A DNA stretch of 64,000 nucleotides from Pseudonocardia sp. ICBG1293 (GCF_020131355.1 NZ_JAHLEL010000044.1:372001-436000); one strand, 5' to 3'; positions 1 to 8,841 are shown, counted from the first letter of the stretch. Numbers and translations: made by a program. Notes: generated by a model from the sequence alone, not told the origin.

Positions 1-486
1 GCCGTCGGCCCCGTCGTCGCCGTCCGCCCCGCCGTCCGGGACGGGGAGGCCCGCCCCCTCCCCCAACGGGATCACGTGCCCGGCCTGCGGGCCGCGCTCG
101 CCCTCGACGACCAGGAAGGCCACCCGCTGGCCCTCGGTGACGACGCCTCCGGTCACGATGGCGGAGCTGTGCACGAAGATGTCGCCGCCGCCGCCGTCCG
201 GCGTCGCGAAGCCGTACCCCTTCCCCGGCTCGTACCAGGTGACCGTGCCGAGCAGGCCCATGGCATCGTCGGCGGCCTCGGCGGTGACCCGCACCCGCAG
301 CGCCTGGGGCCCGCGGTCGTTCTCACCGACCTCGAACTCGACGACCTGGCCCTCGCGGAGCACGGCCGTGCCGCCGCCCCCGACGATCTCGGAGGCGTGC
401 ACGAACACGTCCGGCGAGCCGTCCTCGGGGGCGAGGAAGCCGAAACCCCGTTCGGCGTCGAACCAGCGGACGGTCCCGTGCGACAT
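1..486 (-). CDS. tandem cold-shock domain protein (3' end outside window)
   Basis: Reads minus-strand from ATG at 484-486, with AGGAG about eight bases upstream, and stays open to base 1, so the C-terminus is missing. The first 162 residues hold two cold-shock (OB-fold, single-stranded nucleic acid binding) domains. Domain 1 (about 1-68) starts SHGTVRWFDAERGFGFLAP and has DVFVHAS; domain 2 (about 75-145) has GTVTWYEPGKGYGFATP and DIFVHSS, so each carries RNP1-like and RNP2-like motifs. After domain 2 comes an Asp/Gly-rich acidic tail. Ordinary bacterial Csp proteins are about 67 residues with one domain; a duplicated form is less common. The likely role is RNA chaperone or transcription antitermination in the cytoplasm. 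Its true length and any third domain cannot be seen here. Confidence 0.85.
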   Translation of the reverse strand, partial: MSHGTVRWFDAERGFGFLAPEDGSPDVFVHASEIVGGGGTAVLREGQVVEFEVGENDRGPQALRVRVTAEAADDAMGLLGTVTWYEPGKGYGFATPDGGGGDIFVHSSAIVTGGVVTEGQRVAFLVVEGERGPQAGHVIPLGEGAGLPVPDGGADGDDGADG

Positions 487-660
487 CGAGGAACTCCTGA
501 TCGGGAGGGCGGGTGGGCCCCCAGTCTCCCCGACGGACCTCGCGGGCCGTCGGGCCGGGCCCGTGGGCCCGCGGGTCCGGGAGGGACGGCCGTCGGCACG
601 CGGGCACCGCCGTGCCGCGGAAGTCGGGCGGCGCAGTCCGTCGACCGGGCCCGGACATAC

Positions 661-698
661 GTCGGCGCCCGCCCGGAGAGCTCCGGGCGGGCGCCGAC
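661..698 (-). terminator. strong hairpin terminator after the GlsB-type gene
   Basis: Perfect 18-base inverted repeat (arms 661-678 and 681-698, arm GTCGGCGCCCGCCCGGAG) with a two-base centre, starting 20 bases past the stop codon at 718. There is no U tract, as is usual for actinobacterial hairpin terminators. Confidence 0.75.
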
Positions 699-717
699 GA
701 GGGGTGTTACGGGTGCG

Positions 718-984
718 TCAGGCGCGGACCTTGCGGCCCACGATGACGCGGTAGATCGCCAGCAGGATCAGCGACCCCACGATGGCGAGCAGCCAGGTGG
801 AGATGTTGAAGAACCCGCCCAGGCCGACGCCGAAGACCGCGCTGCCGATCCAGCCGCCGAGCAGCGCTCCGACGACACCCAGGATCAGGGTGACGATGAT
901 GCCGCCCGGGTCCTTGCCCGGCATGATGGCCTTGGCGATGGCGCCCGCGATCAGCCCCAGCACGATCCACGCGATGATTCCCAT
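718..984 (-). CDS. GlsB/YeaQ/YmgE family stress-response membrane protein
   Basis: 88 residues from ATG 982-984, preceded by GGGAGA. The protein is almost entirely hydrophobic, with three predicted membrane segments (about residues 3-20, 28-48 and 56-78), a Gly-rich pattern (GLIAGAIAKAIMPGKDPGG, then GVVGALLGGWIG) and a basic end, GRKVRA. This matches the small transglycosylase-associated/GlsB family, which is induced by stress in many bacteria; its biochemical role is not known. The reading frame is open upstream to 1236, but the ribosome site and family length support the short form. It is a single gene closed by the hairpin at 661-698. Confidence 0.85.
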   Translation of the reverse strand: MGIIAWIVLGLIAGAIAKAIMPGKDPGGIIVTLILGVVGALLGGWIGSAVFGVGLGGFFNISTWLLAIVGSLILLAIYRVIVGRKVRA

Positions 985-1699
985 GTCTGTCTCCCTCGCT
1001 GACGGTCCGTGCGAGACGAACCGAATCTGACCGGTCGGCACCGAGTGACCCGTGGGGGTCGTGGCGAAACGTCCCCCGGGGTCACCGTTCGGCTGCGATC
1101 GGGAGACGGGAGGACGTCGGCCCGGTCCGGCTGCTCCGAACGGCACCGGGGAGACACCCGTCCGCCGGCCGGGTACGGCCGTCGGCACCACGCGGTTCCC
1201 GATGTCGTGTAGGACGCGACCGACGCTAGCCACCACCGGTCACGGGAACATCGCGGAACACCCCTGACCCACCATCAGGTGCCGGAGTTCGCACGGTCGG
1301 GGTCCTCCCGGATGTGCGCGCGTCACCCGGCGACCACGACCGGCGGACGCGACACCCGCCCGCGGCCGGGCCCGTCCGGGGCATCGCCGGCGCGGAATCG
1401 GTGCAGAGATCATCTCACCGACCGCGTCCGCGGATCCGTTGACAGGGACAGGACGCGAATGCTTGACTCGGAGCTACCGTGTTCCAGGTCACACGGAGTG
1501 CGGGTCACGTCCACCCGGACACTCCGCTCGGTGACACCGCCCGGATGTCGACGCCTCGCCACCGGCCACGCGAGACCCTCTGCGCGCCGCAGCGCACCCA
1601 CGCACGTGCACGGTCCTTCCTCGGCGGCAGGATCGTGTCCCCTCCGCGCCCCCGGGCTGACATCGTCGCCCGGGGGTGCGGCACATCCGGGGAACCGGC
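985..1699. other. intergenic region, no supported gene
   Basis: About 715 bases between the GlsB-type start and the end of the GlcG-like gene. Short open frames exist on both strands, but none has a recognisable domain, ribosome site or family-like composition. It must hold the promoter of the 718-984 gene and the terminator at 1648-1679. TTGACA-like hexamers at 1439-1444 and 1463-1468 could be -35 elements, but I see no convincing -10 partner. Confidence 0.5.
1648..1679 (-). terminator. hairpin terminator after the GlcG-like gene
   Basis: Arms GCCCCCGGGC (1648-1657) and GCCCGGGGG(T) (1668-1677), with a ten-base loop, start about 20 bases beyond the minus-strand stop at 1700. No U tract. Confidence 0.6.
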
Positions 1700-2134
1700 C
1701 TACTCGGCCCCGGTGACCGCGACGAGGCCGGCGGCCTCGATGCCCGCGAGGGCCGCGGCCTCGTCGTTCAGCGACGCGTCGCCGGTCACTCCGACGGCAC
1801 CCAGCAGCGTGCCGGCCGCGTCCTTGACGAAGACCCCGCCGGGGACGGAGAGGATCTTGCCGCCGGCCAGGTTCGCCACCGAGGTGAAGAACTCCGGGGA
1901 GTCCGCGGCCCGGGCGGCGATCGCGCGGTTGGTCATCCCGAGGGCGAGCACCCCGCTGGCCTTGCCGACGGCGAGGTCGGGGCGCAGGAAGCCCGAGCCG
2001 TCCTGGCGGGCCAGCGCGACGATCGCGCCACCCGGGTCCAGCACGGCGACGGTCAGCGGGTTGAACCCCTGCTCCGTGCCGTGGGCCAGGGCGGCGGCGG
2101 CGATGGTCTGTGCCTGCTCGAGCGAGATCGTCAT
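1700..2134 (-). CDS. GlcG/HbpS family heme-binding-type protein
   Basis: 144 residues from ATG 2132-2134. The whole length fits the GlcG/HbpS fold: an N-terminal helix (ISLEQAQTIAAAALAHG), then VAVLDPGGAIVALARQDG, GKASGVLALG and the central VPGGVFVKD followed by LLGAVGVTGD. Members include the extracellular heme-binding HbpS of Streptomyces and GlcG of glycolate operons. No signal peptide is visible, so this copy is probably cytoplasmic. It is the last gene of a minus-strand set (LLM oxidoreductase, M50 protease, Ddn-like protein), 67 bases after the Ddn-like gene, and is followed by a hairpin. Whether it binds heme cannot be judged from the sequence. Confidence 0.8.
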   Translation of the reverse strand: MTISLEQAQTIAAAALAHGTEQGFNPLTVAVLDPGGAIVALARQDGSGFLRPDLAVGKASGVLALGMTNRAIAARAADSPEFFTSVANLAGGKILSVPGGVFVKDAAGTLLGAVGVTGDASLNDEAAALAGIEAAGLVAVTGAE

Positions 2135-2201
2135 GCCCGGAACCCTGCCATCACCGTGGCGCGCGTGCCCACCCCGGCCTCACGCTCCGGGCAGTGCGCG
2201 G

Positions 2202-2624
2202 TCAGCGCCGGCGCAGGCCCACCAGCGGGATCGTCCGGTCGGTCCGGCGCTCGTAGTCGGCGAACCCGCCGTTGTTCTCCTTGATCCAGGTCCAGACCCG
2301 GTCGCGGTCGGCCTCGTCGAGCTCGCTCGCGTGCACCTGCACGGTCTCGACCGCGCCCTCGCCGTCGGAGATCTCGGCGGTGACGTCGGGGTGCGCCATC
2401 AGGTTGTGGAACCAGGCCGGGTGGCGGGGCGCGCCGGCCGCGGAGGCGACCACGACCCAGCGGTCGCCGTCGGCGAACCAGCGCAGCGGCGCGATCCGCT
2501 CGGCGCCGCTCTTCGCGCCGATGTGGTGGACCAGGATCATCGGCAGGCCGGTGAACGGCTCCCCGACCCGGCCGTCGTTCTCGCGGAACTCGCGGATCAC
2601 CCTGGTGTTGAAGTCCTCTGCCAT
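2202..2624 (-). CDS. Ddn-like nitroreductase/quinone reductase family protein (F420-type)
   Basis: 140 residues from ATG 2622-2624. It shows the split-barrel pattern of the deazaflavin (F420H2)-dependent nitroreductase family: FNTRVIREFRENDG, then LPMILVHHIGAKSGAERIAPLRWF, the HPAWFHNLMAHPDVTAEI block and a C-terminal YERRTDRTIPLVGL. These conserved blocks form the cofactor groove in Mycobacterium Ddn. The substrate is unknown; relatives reduce quinones or nitro compounds. It lies 12 bases after the M50 protease gene, so it is probably co-transcribed with it and with the LLM-family gene, a family that also includes F420 users. Confidence 0.85.
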   Translation of the reverse strand: MAEDFNTRVIREFRENDGRVGEPFTGLPMILVHHIGAKSGAERIAPLRWFADGDRWVVVASAAGAPRHPAWFHNLMAHPDVTAEISDGEGAVETVQVHASELDEADRDRVWTWIKENNGGFADYERRTDRTIPLVGLRRR

Positions 2625-2636
2625 TCCTCGATGCTG

Positions 2637-3377
2637 TCAGGCGGGCGCCCCACCGGGGGCGAAGACGACCCAGCATGCGGCGAGCGTCGCCGCGGACGCG
2701 ACGAGGACGAACAGCGACGCCCACGCCCCGCCGCCGAGCGGGGTCAGCTCGGCGAGCCGATCGGCGTCGGAGTGCCGCAGCCGCCCCCCGCGACGGCCCC
2801 GGCGCAGCTCCAGGCAGACCTTCACACCGCCGAACAGCAGGAACCAGGCGAGCGCGGCGGCGAAAGCGGTGCGCAGGTCGTCCGGGGCGCGCAGGGCGAC
2901 GAGCACGAGCACGGCTCCGGTGGCCACGACGGCCAGCCCCCCGTAGAGGTTGCGGATCTGCAGCAGGGTGACGGCGAGCAGGCCCACCGCGATCCACAGC
3001 ATCGCCTGCGCGGCGTCGGCCGCGACGAGCACCGCGCCGCCCAGCCCGAGCAGCGGGGGGAACACGTACCCGGCGACGAACATCGCGACCACCCCGGGCC
3101 CGCGCCCGGCACCGGTGGAGTGCGTGACGCCGGAGGAGTCGGCGTGCAGCCTGATCCCGGTCAGCCCGCGCCCGACCAGCACCGCGACGAGCGCATGCCC
3201 ACCCTCGTGCGCGATCGTCACCGCCGTGCGGGTCAGCCGCCAGCTGGGCCGCCACGCGACGACGGCCAGCGCGACCAGCGCCGCGAGCAGCGACGCCGGC
3301 CGGGCGGCGACGAGCTCGTAGCCGCGGGTGATCACGTCGAGGTCCACCGGACCAGTGAACCAGCGGGCCCCGGTCAC
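2637..3377 (-). CDS. M50B family membrane zinc metalloprotease
   Basis: 246 residues from GTG 3375-3377. This start forms a GTGA overlap with the stop codon of the upstream LLM gene, which indicates translational coupling. The motif HEGGH (the HExxH zinc site, in TVTIAHEGGHALVAV-like context) lies near residue 55, inside the second hydrophobic segment. At least five further hydrophobic stretches follow, and the VARRxLTGIRLHADSSGVTH-type strand after the catalytic helix is typical of the M50B group. The role in this family ranges from site-2 proteolysis to unknown functions. The same frame stays open far upstream, but that part is the other frame of the LLM gene. Confidence 0.8.
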   Translation of the reverse strand: MTGARWFTGPVDLDVITRGYELVAARPASLLAALVALAVVAWRPSWRLTRTAVTIAHEGGHALVAVLVGRGLTGIRLHADSSGVTHSTGAGRGPGVVAMFVAGYVFPPLLGLGGAVLVAADAAQAMLWIAVGLLAVTLLQIRNLYGGLAVVATGAVLVLVALRAPDDLRTAFAAALAWFLLFGGVKVCLELRRGRRGGRLRHSDADRLAELTPLGGGAWASLFVLVASAATLAACWVVFAPGGAPA

Positions 3378-4274
3378 ACCGCGGCGAGGATCTCCTCCAC
3401 CGCGGCGAGCGCGGTCGTGGTGTCGCCGGCCAGGTACATGAGGTCGACGAAGGCGTGCTCGACATCGGTGTCGGCGGCGACCCGGCGCAGCACCGCGGCC
3501 GCGTCGGCCGCGGTCTCGCCGGGCTGCGGGTTGACCCGCAGGACCGCACCGACGGCGTCGGCGGCCCGCCCGGCGGCGACGGCGGCCTCCCGCAGCTGCG
3601 ACCAGGGCGTCGACACGGCGGCGTCGAGGTCGGTGGTGGCGGTCCCGGCGACGGGCAGGAAGCCGTCGGCGCGTTCGGCGATCCGCCGTCGCGCGCGGGG
3701 CGCCCACCCGGCGAGGTAGACCGGGACCCGCCCGGACGTCGGCCTGGCGTGCACGTGCGAGGGCGCGACGGTGGCGAAGCGTCCGTCGAAGGCCACCGGG
3801 TCGGTGCCCCACCAGGCGTCGAACAGGTCGAGGGCGTCGTCGAGGCGGGCGCCGCGCTCGGACATGGGGACGCCGACGGCGGCGTACTCCTCCGGGGCCC
3901 AGCCGGTGCCGAGGCCCAGCAGCAGCCGCCCGCCGGAGAGCGGCGTCGAGGGTGGTGGCCTGGCGGGCGAGCAGCGCGGCGGGGTACCAGGGCGCGTTCA
4001 GCGTGCTGGTGCCCAGCTGCACCCGGGAGGTGACCGCGGCCGCCGCCGTCAGCAGGGCCATCGGGTCGTGCGCACTGCCGAACTCGGCCGGCACGCTGCC
4101 GGGTCCACCCGGGCCGCCGCCGTAGCCGATGGCCGGGTCGACCGCGACGAGCAGCCGGTCACCGGTCCACAGGCTCGCCGCGCCGCGCTCCTCCGCACCG
4201 GCCGCGAACTCCGCGGTCCGGTCGATCTGCGCGGCCGCCGCACCGAACTGCGGGACCGAGAATCCGATTCGCAC
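3374..4274 (-). pseudogene. LLM-class flavin-dependent oxidoreductase, single-base frameshift
   Basis: Starts at GTG 4272-4274 behind GGAGG and encodes RIGFSVPQFGAAAAQ and GTSTLNAPWYPAALLARQATTLDA in one frame. From about base 3941 the conserved continuation LSGGRLLLGLGTGWAPEEY appears only in another frame, which then runs to the stop at 3374-3376 (PVYLAGWAPRARRRIAERADGFLP). One extra base in GACGCCG (3941-3947) explains the shift. Restored length is about 299 residues, normal for luciferase-like monooxygenases that use FMN or F420. Its stop overlaps the M50 start (GTGA), so the original gene headed this operon. Either a sequencing error or a real recent inactivation; both halves keep good family similarity, which favours an error or a very young mutation. 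Confidence 0.8.
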
Positions 4275-4312
4275 TTGACCTCCAGTCGCTGGAACCCCCG
4301 AGGCTGTACCCC

Positions 4313-5278
4313 GTGACCGCACCACGTCCTGATGATCACCCTGTCACGCTGACGATCGGGCAGCTCGCCCGGCGCAGCGGGGTCGCGGTGCGCACGCTCC
4401 GGTTCTGGTCGGACGAGGGGCTCGTCCCCGCCGACCGCGACGGAGCGGGCCACCGTGTCTACGGGGCGGCCGCGGTCGCCCGGCTCGATCTCGTGCGCAC
4501 CCTGCGCGAGCTCGGCCTGGGCCTGGACGACGTGCGCGCCGTGCTGTCCCGCCGACGGGGGGTCGGCGAGATCGCGGCGGCACACGTACGGGCCCTGGAC
4601 GACCGGATCCGGGAGCTGCGGGCCCAGCGGGCGGTGTGCGCGCTGCTCGCCCGCGGCGCACCCGGTGACCTCCCACCCGACGAACGGAGCGTGACCCTGA
4701 TGAACGACCTCGCCCGGCTGTCCGCGGCCCAGCGGCAGCACCTGATCGACGAGTTCGTGAGCGAGGCCTTCGCCGGCATCGACGCCGACGCGCCCGGTGC
4801 GGGCATCGCCACCGCGATGCGGTCGATGCCGGCCGAGCTGCCCGACGACCCGACCCCCGAGCAGGTCGGGGCCTGGGTGGAGCTGGCCGAGCTGGTCGGC
4901 GCCCCGGGCTTCCGGGCCCGCTGCCGGGAGATGGCCGTCGCCGGCGCCACCGTCGCCGAGCACCGCGAGCGGCAGGCCGACCCGGCCGCGGTGGCCGAAC
5001 ACGCCGGCGGCGCGCTCGCCGCGGGGGTCGACCCGGCCTCGCCCGCGGCGGCCGCGGCGCTGGCGCGGATCCCCGGCGTCGCCGGGCTGCCGGCGGCCGA
5101 CCGGACCGCCTGGGCCGACACGGTCGAGCTGTTCGCCGACCGTCGCGTCGAGCGGTACTGGACGCTGCTCGGGGTGCTCAACGACTGGCCGGCGCGGGAG
5201 CCGGCGATCCCGGCGTACGAGTGGTTCGCCGCCGCGCTGCGCGCCGCACCGGTCGGTCAGTCCTCCGACCAGCCGTAG
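4313..5278 (+). CDS. MerR family transcriptional regulator
   Basis: 321 residues from GTG 4313. The MerR winged-helix domain covers about residues 12-80: LTIGQLARRSGVAVRTLRFW, then DEGLVPADRDGAGHRVYG and the helix that leads to the dimerisation coiled coil (LRELGLGLDDVRAVL). The remaining 220 residues are an Ala-rich helical effector domain with no Cys cluster, so metal sensing of the MerR/CueR type is unlikely; a small-molecule sensor is more probable. It is divergent from the LLM operon (38 bases between starts), which is its most obvious target. Its last 22 bases overlap the 3' end of glnE on the other strand. Confidence 0.85.
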   Translation: MTAPRPDDHPVTLTIGQLARRSGVAVRTLRFWSDEGLVPADRDGAGHRVYGAAAVARLDLVRTLRELGLGLDDVRAVLSRRRGVGEIAAAHVRALDDRIRELRAQRAVCALLARGAPGDLPPDERSVTLMNDLARLSAAQRQHLIDEFVSEAFAGIDADAPGAGIATAMRSMPAELPDDPTPEQVGAWVELAELVGAPGFRARCREMAVAGATVAEHRERQADPAAVAEHAGGALAAGVDPASPAAAAALARIPGVAGLPAADRTAWADTVELFADRRVERYWTLLGVLNDWPAREPAIPAYEWFAAALRAAPVGQSSDQP

Positions 5279-8200
5279 AACACCCGCTCGACGACCGCCC
5301 GGGCGCGCCGCGTGACGCGCTTGTAGTCGTCGAGGAACTCTCCCGGGTCGCCGCCGGCGGGGTACCCGAGTGCGGTGGCCACGGCGGCCAGCTCCCGTCC
5401 CGAACGCGGGAGCTGGTCGCCGGGCTTGCCCTTGACCAGCATGATCGCGTTGCGGGCCGCGGTCGCGGTGCGCCAGCCCTCCTCGAGCTCGGCCGCGTCC
5501 CCGGCGCTGATCAGCCCGGCCTCGGCGGCCTCGCGCAGCCCGTCCAACGTCGACGGGGTGCGCAGCTCGGGCAGGTCCCCGGCGTGCTGGAGCTGCAGCA
5601 GCTGCACCGTCCACTCGACGTCGGCGAGCCCGCCCAGGCCGAGCTTCGTGTGGGTGGAGCGGTCCGCCCCGCGGGGCAGGCGCTCGGCGTCGACCCGGGC
5701 CTTGATCCGGCGGATCTCCGACACCGACGCCGCCGACAACCCGTCCGCCGGGTAGCGGATCGGGTCGACCAGCGCGGTGAACTCCCGGCCCAGCGTCCGG
5801 TCCCCCGCGATCGGCCGGGACCGCAGCAGCGCCTGGGCCTCCCACACCTCGCCCCAGCGGGCGTAGTACTCGCGGTAGGAGGCGAGCGTGCGGACCATCG
5901 GTCCGGAGCGCCCCTCCGGGCGCAGGTCTGCGTCGACCGGAAGCGCCGGGTCCGGGCTCGGGGAGCCCAGCAGCCGTCGCACCCGTTCGACGACGCGGGT
6001 CGCCCACCGCACCGCGGTGTGGTCGTCGACCCCCTCGGCCGGCGCGCAGACGAACATGACGTCGGCGTCGCTGCCGTAGCTCGACTCGCCGCCGCCGAGA
6101 CGCCCCATCCCGATCACCGACAGGACGGCGGGCCGCTCGGTCTCCGCCCGCAGCACCGCATCCAGCGTCGCGGCCAGTACCGCCTCGTTCACCGAGTTCA
6201 GCGCCGCGCAGACGGCGTCGACGGGCAGCAGGCCGAGCAGGTCGGCACAGGCGATCCGCAGCATCTCGTGGCGGCGGTAGGACCGCGCCGAGGCGACCGC
6301 TGCCTCCGGGGTGTGCTGCCGGGCCACGGTGGTGCGCAGCGCCATCGACACCTCGGCCGGATCCCGGGTCAGCTCCGGGCTCTGCACCCCCGAGGAGGTC
6401 GCGAGCATCCGCAGGACCTCCGGGGCGCGGGCCAGCAGGTCCGGGACCAGCGCCGACGTGCCGAGCAGCGTCATCAGCCGCTGTGCGACCGCGCCCTCGT
6501 CGCGGAGCAGGCGCAGGTACCAGGGGGTGTCGGCGAGCGCCTCGGAAACCCGCCGGTAGGCGAGCAGGCCGCGGTCGGGGTCCGGGCTGCGCGACAGCGA
6601 GTCCAGCAGCACCGGAAGCAGGGCGCGCTGGATCGACGCGGCCCGCGACACCCCGCCGGTGAGCGCCCGCAGGTGCCCCAGCGCCCCCTCCGGCGACGCC
6701 CAGCCCAGCGCCTTCATCCGCGCCCGTGCCGCCTCCGGGGACAGCACGGCGTCGGCGCCGTCGGCGGCCAGCCGCGACACCGCCGACAGCAGCGGCCGGT
6801 AGAACAGCTTCTCGTGGAGCCGGGTGACGCGGCGGGCGTTGCGCTGCCACTCGTCGACCAGCACCCCGACGACGTCGCGGCGGCCGTCCGGGCGGATCCG
6901 CGCGGCCCGGGCGAGCCAGCGCAGCCCGTCGGTGTCGTCGGCGGCCGGGAGCAGGTGGGTGCGGCGCAGCTTCTGCAGCTGCAGCCGGTGCTCCAGCAGG
7001 CGCAGGAACCGGTAGGAGGCGGCGAGGTTGGCGCCGTCGTCGCGGCCGACGTAGCCGCCCTCGGACAGCGCGGCGAGCGCGACCAGGGTGGTGCCCGAGT
7101 GCAGGGTGTCGTCGCCGCGGCCGTGCACCAGCTGCAGCAGCTGCACGGCGAACTCGACGTCGCGCAGCCCGCCGCGGCCCAGCTTCAGCTCCCGTTCCCG
7201 CTGTTCGGACGGGATGTTCTCGATGACCCGGGCACGCATGGCCTGCACCTCGGCGACGAAGTCGTCCCGGGTGGAGGCCTGCCAGACCATCGGCGAGAGC
7301 GCCTCGACGTAGGCCCGGCCGAGCTCGGCGTCCCCGGCGATCGGCCGGGCCTTGAGCAGGGCCTGGAACTCCCAGGTCTTCGCCCACCGCTTGTAGTAGG
7401 CGACGTGCCCGTCGAGGGTCCGCACCAGCGCGCCCTGGCGGCCCTCGGGCCGCAGGTTCGCGTCGACCTCGAAGCAGGCCTCCCCCGCGATGCGCATGAC
7501 CCGCGACGCCAGCTTCGTCGCGGGTGCGGCGAGCTCACCGCCGGGCTCGGCGACGAACACGACGTCGACGTCGGAGACGTAGTTGAGCTCGCGCCCGCCG
7601 CACTTGCCGAGGCCGATGACCGCCAGGCGCAGCTCGTCGGGCGGGTCCAGCTCGGCGGCGGCCACCGCCAGCGCCGCCGAGACCGCGGCCTCGGCGAGGT
7701 CGGCGAGCTGCGCGGCGACGTCGTCGACCTCCATCACCGGCAGCGTGGGGTCCCCGACCGCGGCCAGGTCGGCCGAGGCGAGGCCGAGCAGCTCGTCGCG
7801 GTAGGCGGTGCGCAGCGCCGCCACGGCCTCGGCCCCGGTCAGCGGGGCCCGCGCCCCGCCGACGGTGCCCGGGCGCGGGGCGTCCGGGTCGGCACCGACC
7901 GCGCGGAGCAGGTTCGCGCTGCGCCGGGCCAGGTCCGGCGGCAGGTTCCCGCGCTCGGCGGTGTCGGCGAGCAACGGCCAGCGGTCCGGGTGCCCGACGA
8001 GGTGGTCGCCCAGCGCCGTCGACGACCCCAGGGTCGCGAACAGCCGGCCACGCAGGCCGCGGTCGGTGCGCAGCGCCCGGTCGATCGCGGGCCACGGGGC
8101 GGTCTGCGCGAGCCGCTCGACCGCCCGCAGCGCGAGGGACTGGTCGGGGCTGCGGGCCAGCGCCCACATGATCTCCTCGCAGCCCGGGGCCGGCCCGTCG

Positions 8201-8292
8201 CCGGCCCACCAGCCCAGACCGCGCAGGGTCGTGGCCGCGTCCTCACCGGTGAGGCCGAGCCGGGCCAGCGATGTCCCCGTGCGCCGATCCAT
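5257..8292 (-). CDS. glnE: bifunctional glutamine synthetase adenylyltransferase/deadenylase
   Basis: 1011 residues from ATG 8290-8292, the normal length for actinobacterial GlnE. Two nucleotidyltransferase domains are clear: the N-terminal one has GLGKCGGRELNYVSDVDVV at about residues 227-245 (G-G..NY.SD.D, deadenylylation half), and the C-terminal one has GMGRLGGGESSYGSDADVM at about 730-755 (adenylylation half). Paired helical regions follow each, with DADLRPEGRSGPMVRTL and its N-terminal twin EVDANLRPEGRQGALVRTL. GlnE attaches or removes AMP on glutamine synthetase in response to nitrogen status. The type I synthetase GlnA1, its usual substrate, is not in the window; GlnA2 is 2.8 kb away. 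Confidence 0.97.
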   Translation of the reverse strand: MDRRTGTSLARLGLTGEDAATTLRGLGWWAGDGPAPGCEEIMWALARSPDQSLALRAVERLAQTAPWPAIDRALRTDRGLRGRLFATLGSSTALGDHLVGHPDRWPLLADTAERGNLPPDLARRSANLLRAVGADPDAPRPGTVGGARAPLTGAEAVAALRTAYRDELLGLASADLAAVGDPTLPVMEVDDVAAQLADLAEAAVSAALAVAAAELDPPDELRLAVIGLGKCGGRELNYVSDVDVVFVAEPGGELAAPATKLASRVMRIAGEACFEVDANLRPEGRQGALVRTLDGHVAYYKRWAKTWEFQALLKARPIAGDAELGRAYVEALSPMVWQASTRDDFVAEVQAMRARVIENIPSEQRERELKLGRGGLRDVEFAVQLLQLVHGRGDDTLHSGTTLVALAALSEGGYVGRDDGANLAASYRFLRLLEHRLQLQKLRRTHLLPAADDTDGLRWLARAARIRPDGRRDVVGVLVDEWQRNARRVTRLHEKLFYRPLLSAVSRLAADGADAVLSPEAARARMKALGWASPEGALGHLRALTGGVSRAASIQRALLPVLLDSLSRSPDPDRGLLAYRRVSEALADTPWYLRLLRDEGAVAQRLMTLLGTSALVPDLLARAPEVLRMLATSSGVQSPELTRDPAEVSMALRTTVARQHTPEAAVASARSYRRHEMLRIACADLLGLLPVDAVCAALNSVNEAVLAATLDAVLRAETERPAVLSVIGMGRLGGGESSYGSDADVMFVCAPAEGVDDHTAVRWATRVVERVRRLLGSPSPDPALPVDADLRPEGRSGPMVRTLASYREYYARWGEVWEAQALLRSRPIAGDRTLGREFTALVDPIRYPADGLSAASVSEIRRIKARVDAERLPRGADRSTHTKLGLGGLADVEWTVQLLQLQHAGDLPELRTPSTLDGLREAAEAGLISAGDAAELEEGWRTATAARNAIMLVKGKPGDQLPRSGRELAAVATALGYPAGGDPGEFLDDYKRVTRRARAVVERVFYGWSED

Positions 8293-8360
8293 GACCGGTG
8301 ATCCTGCCCCATCACCGCGGGGTCACGGTGCCCACCGTCCGCCCGGCAGCCCCGGACGGG

Positions 8361-8810
8361 TCAGTCCCGCCCGGTGCGCTCCGGTTCGATCAGCGCGGTC
8401 ACCCGGATCTCGACGCGCATCGCGGCGAGCCCGAGCGCGGTCACCCCGGTCTGCGTCCACACCGGTGCGCGTCCGCCGGTACGCACCCGGAACTCGCGGG
8501 TCATGACGTCGTTGTGGTCCGCACCGATCGCCGCCTCCCCCGGGGCGACGCGGTGGTAGGAGTTCACGTGCACCACGTCCGCCCAGGTCGCGCCGGCCTC
8601 GGCGAGGGTGCGGGCCACGTTGTCGAAGGCCGCGACGATCTCGGCCTCCAGGTCCTGCGGGACGGCGAAGGCGTCGTCCCAGCCGCCCTGGCCGGAGGTC
8701 TCGACCCGGTTCCCGATGCGGACGGCCTGGCTGTAGCCGAGCAGGTCCCGGGCGGCCTCACCGTAGCCGGGGGTCAGGTGGAAGGTCGGTCGGTCATTTA
8801 CTTCAAGCAT
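8361..8810 (-). CDS. RidA family protein
   Basis: 149 residues from ATG 8808-8810. RidA/YjgF fold: SQAVRIGNRVETSGQGGWD, DLEAEIVAAFDNVARTLAEAGATWADVVHVNSY-type helix-strand, and VWTQTGVTALGLAAMRVEIRVTAL at the end. The classical RidA arginine that binds the imine carboxylate should lie in the final block; here that position reads M-R-V-E-I, consistent with an Arg. Members hydrolyse reactive enamines/imines or act in aromatic-compound breakdown. It is divergent from a MarR regulator with only 44 bases between starts, followed on the plus strand by a flavin monooxygenase, so a role in a MarR-controlled catabolic step is likely. Confidence 0.88.
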   Translation of the reverse strand: MLEVNDRPTFHLTPGYGEAARDLLGYSQAVRIGNRVETSGQGGWDDAFAVPQDLEAEIVAAFDNVARTLAEAGATWADVVHVNSYHRVAPGEAAIGADHNDVMTREFRVRTGGRAPVWTQTGVTALGLAAMRVEIRVTALIEPERTGRD

Positions 8811-8815
8811 GAATT

Positions 8816-8832
8816 CAATCTACAAGTGATTG
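8816..8832. promoter_or_regulatory. inverted repeat, candidate MarR operator
   Basis: CAATC (8816-8820) and GATTG (8828-8832) are exact inverted repeats with a seven-base centre, inside an unusually AT-rich 44-base divergent gap between RidA and MarR genes. TGAATTCA (8810-8817) is a second palindrome that overlaps the RidA start. Position and symmetry fit MarR autoregulation. Confidence 0.5.
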
Positions 8833-8841
8833 ACGGCGTTG

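Noticed and set aside
985..1699. Possible small genes in the 715-base gap
   Set aside because: None of the short frames has a ribosome site, start signal or family-like sequence.
1479..3719. Long plus-strand open frame across the first minus-strand operon
   Set aside because: It is the complement of well-supported minus-strand genes and has no recognisable domain; high-GC DNA produces such frames throughout this window.
2637..4325. A continuous 562-codon frame joining an LLM start to an M50 protease end
   Set aside because: The middle third is the wrong frame of the LLM gene (Arg/Gly-rich, no family similarity). The real layout is a frameshifted LLM gene coupled to a separate M50 gene.
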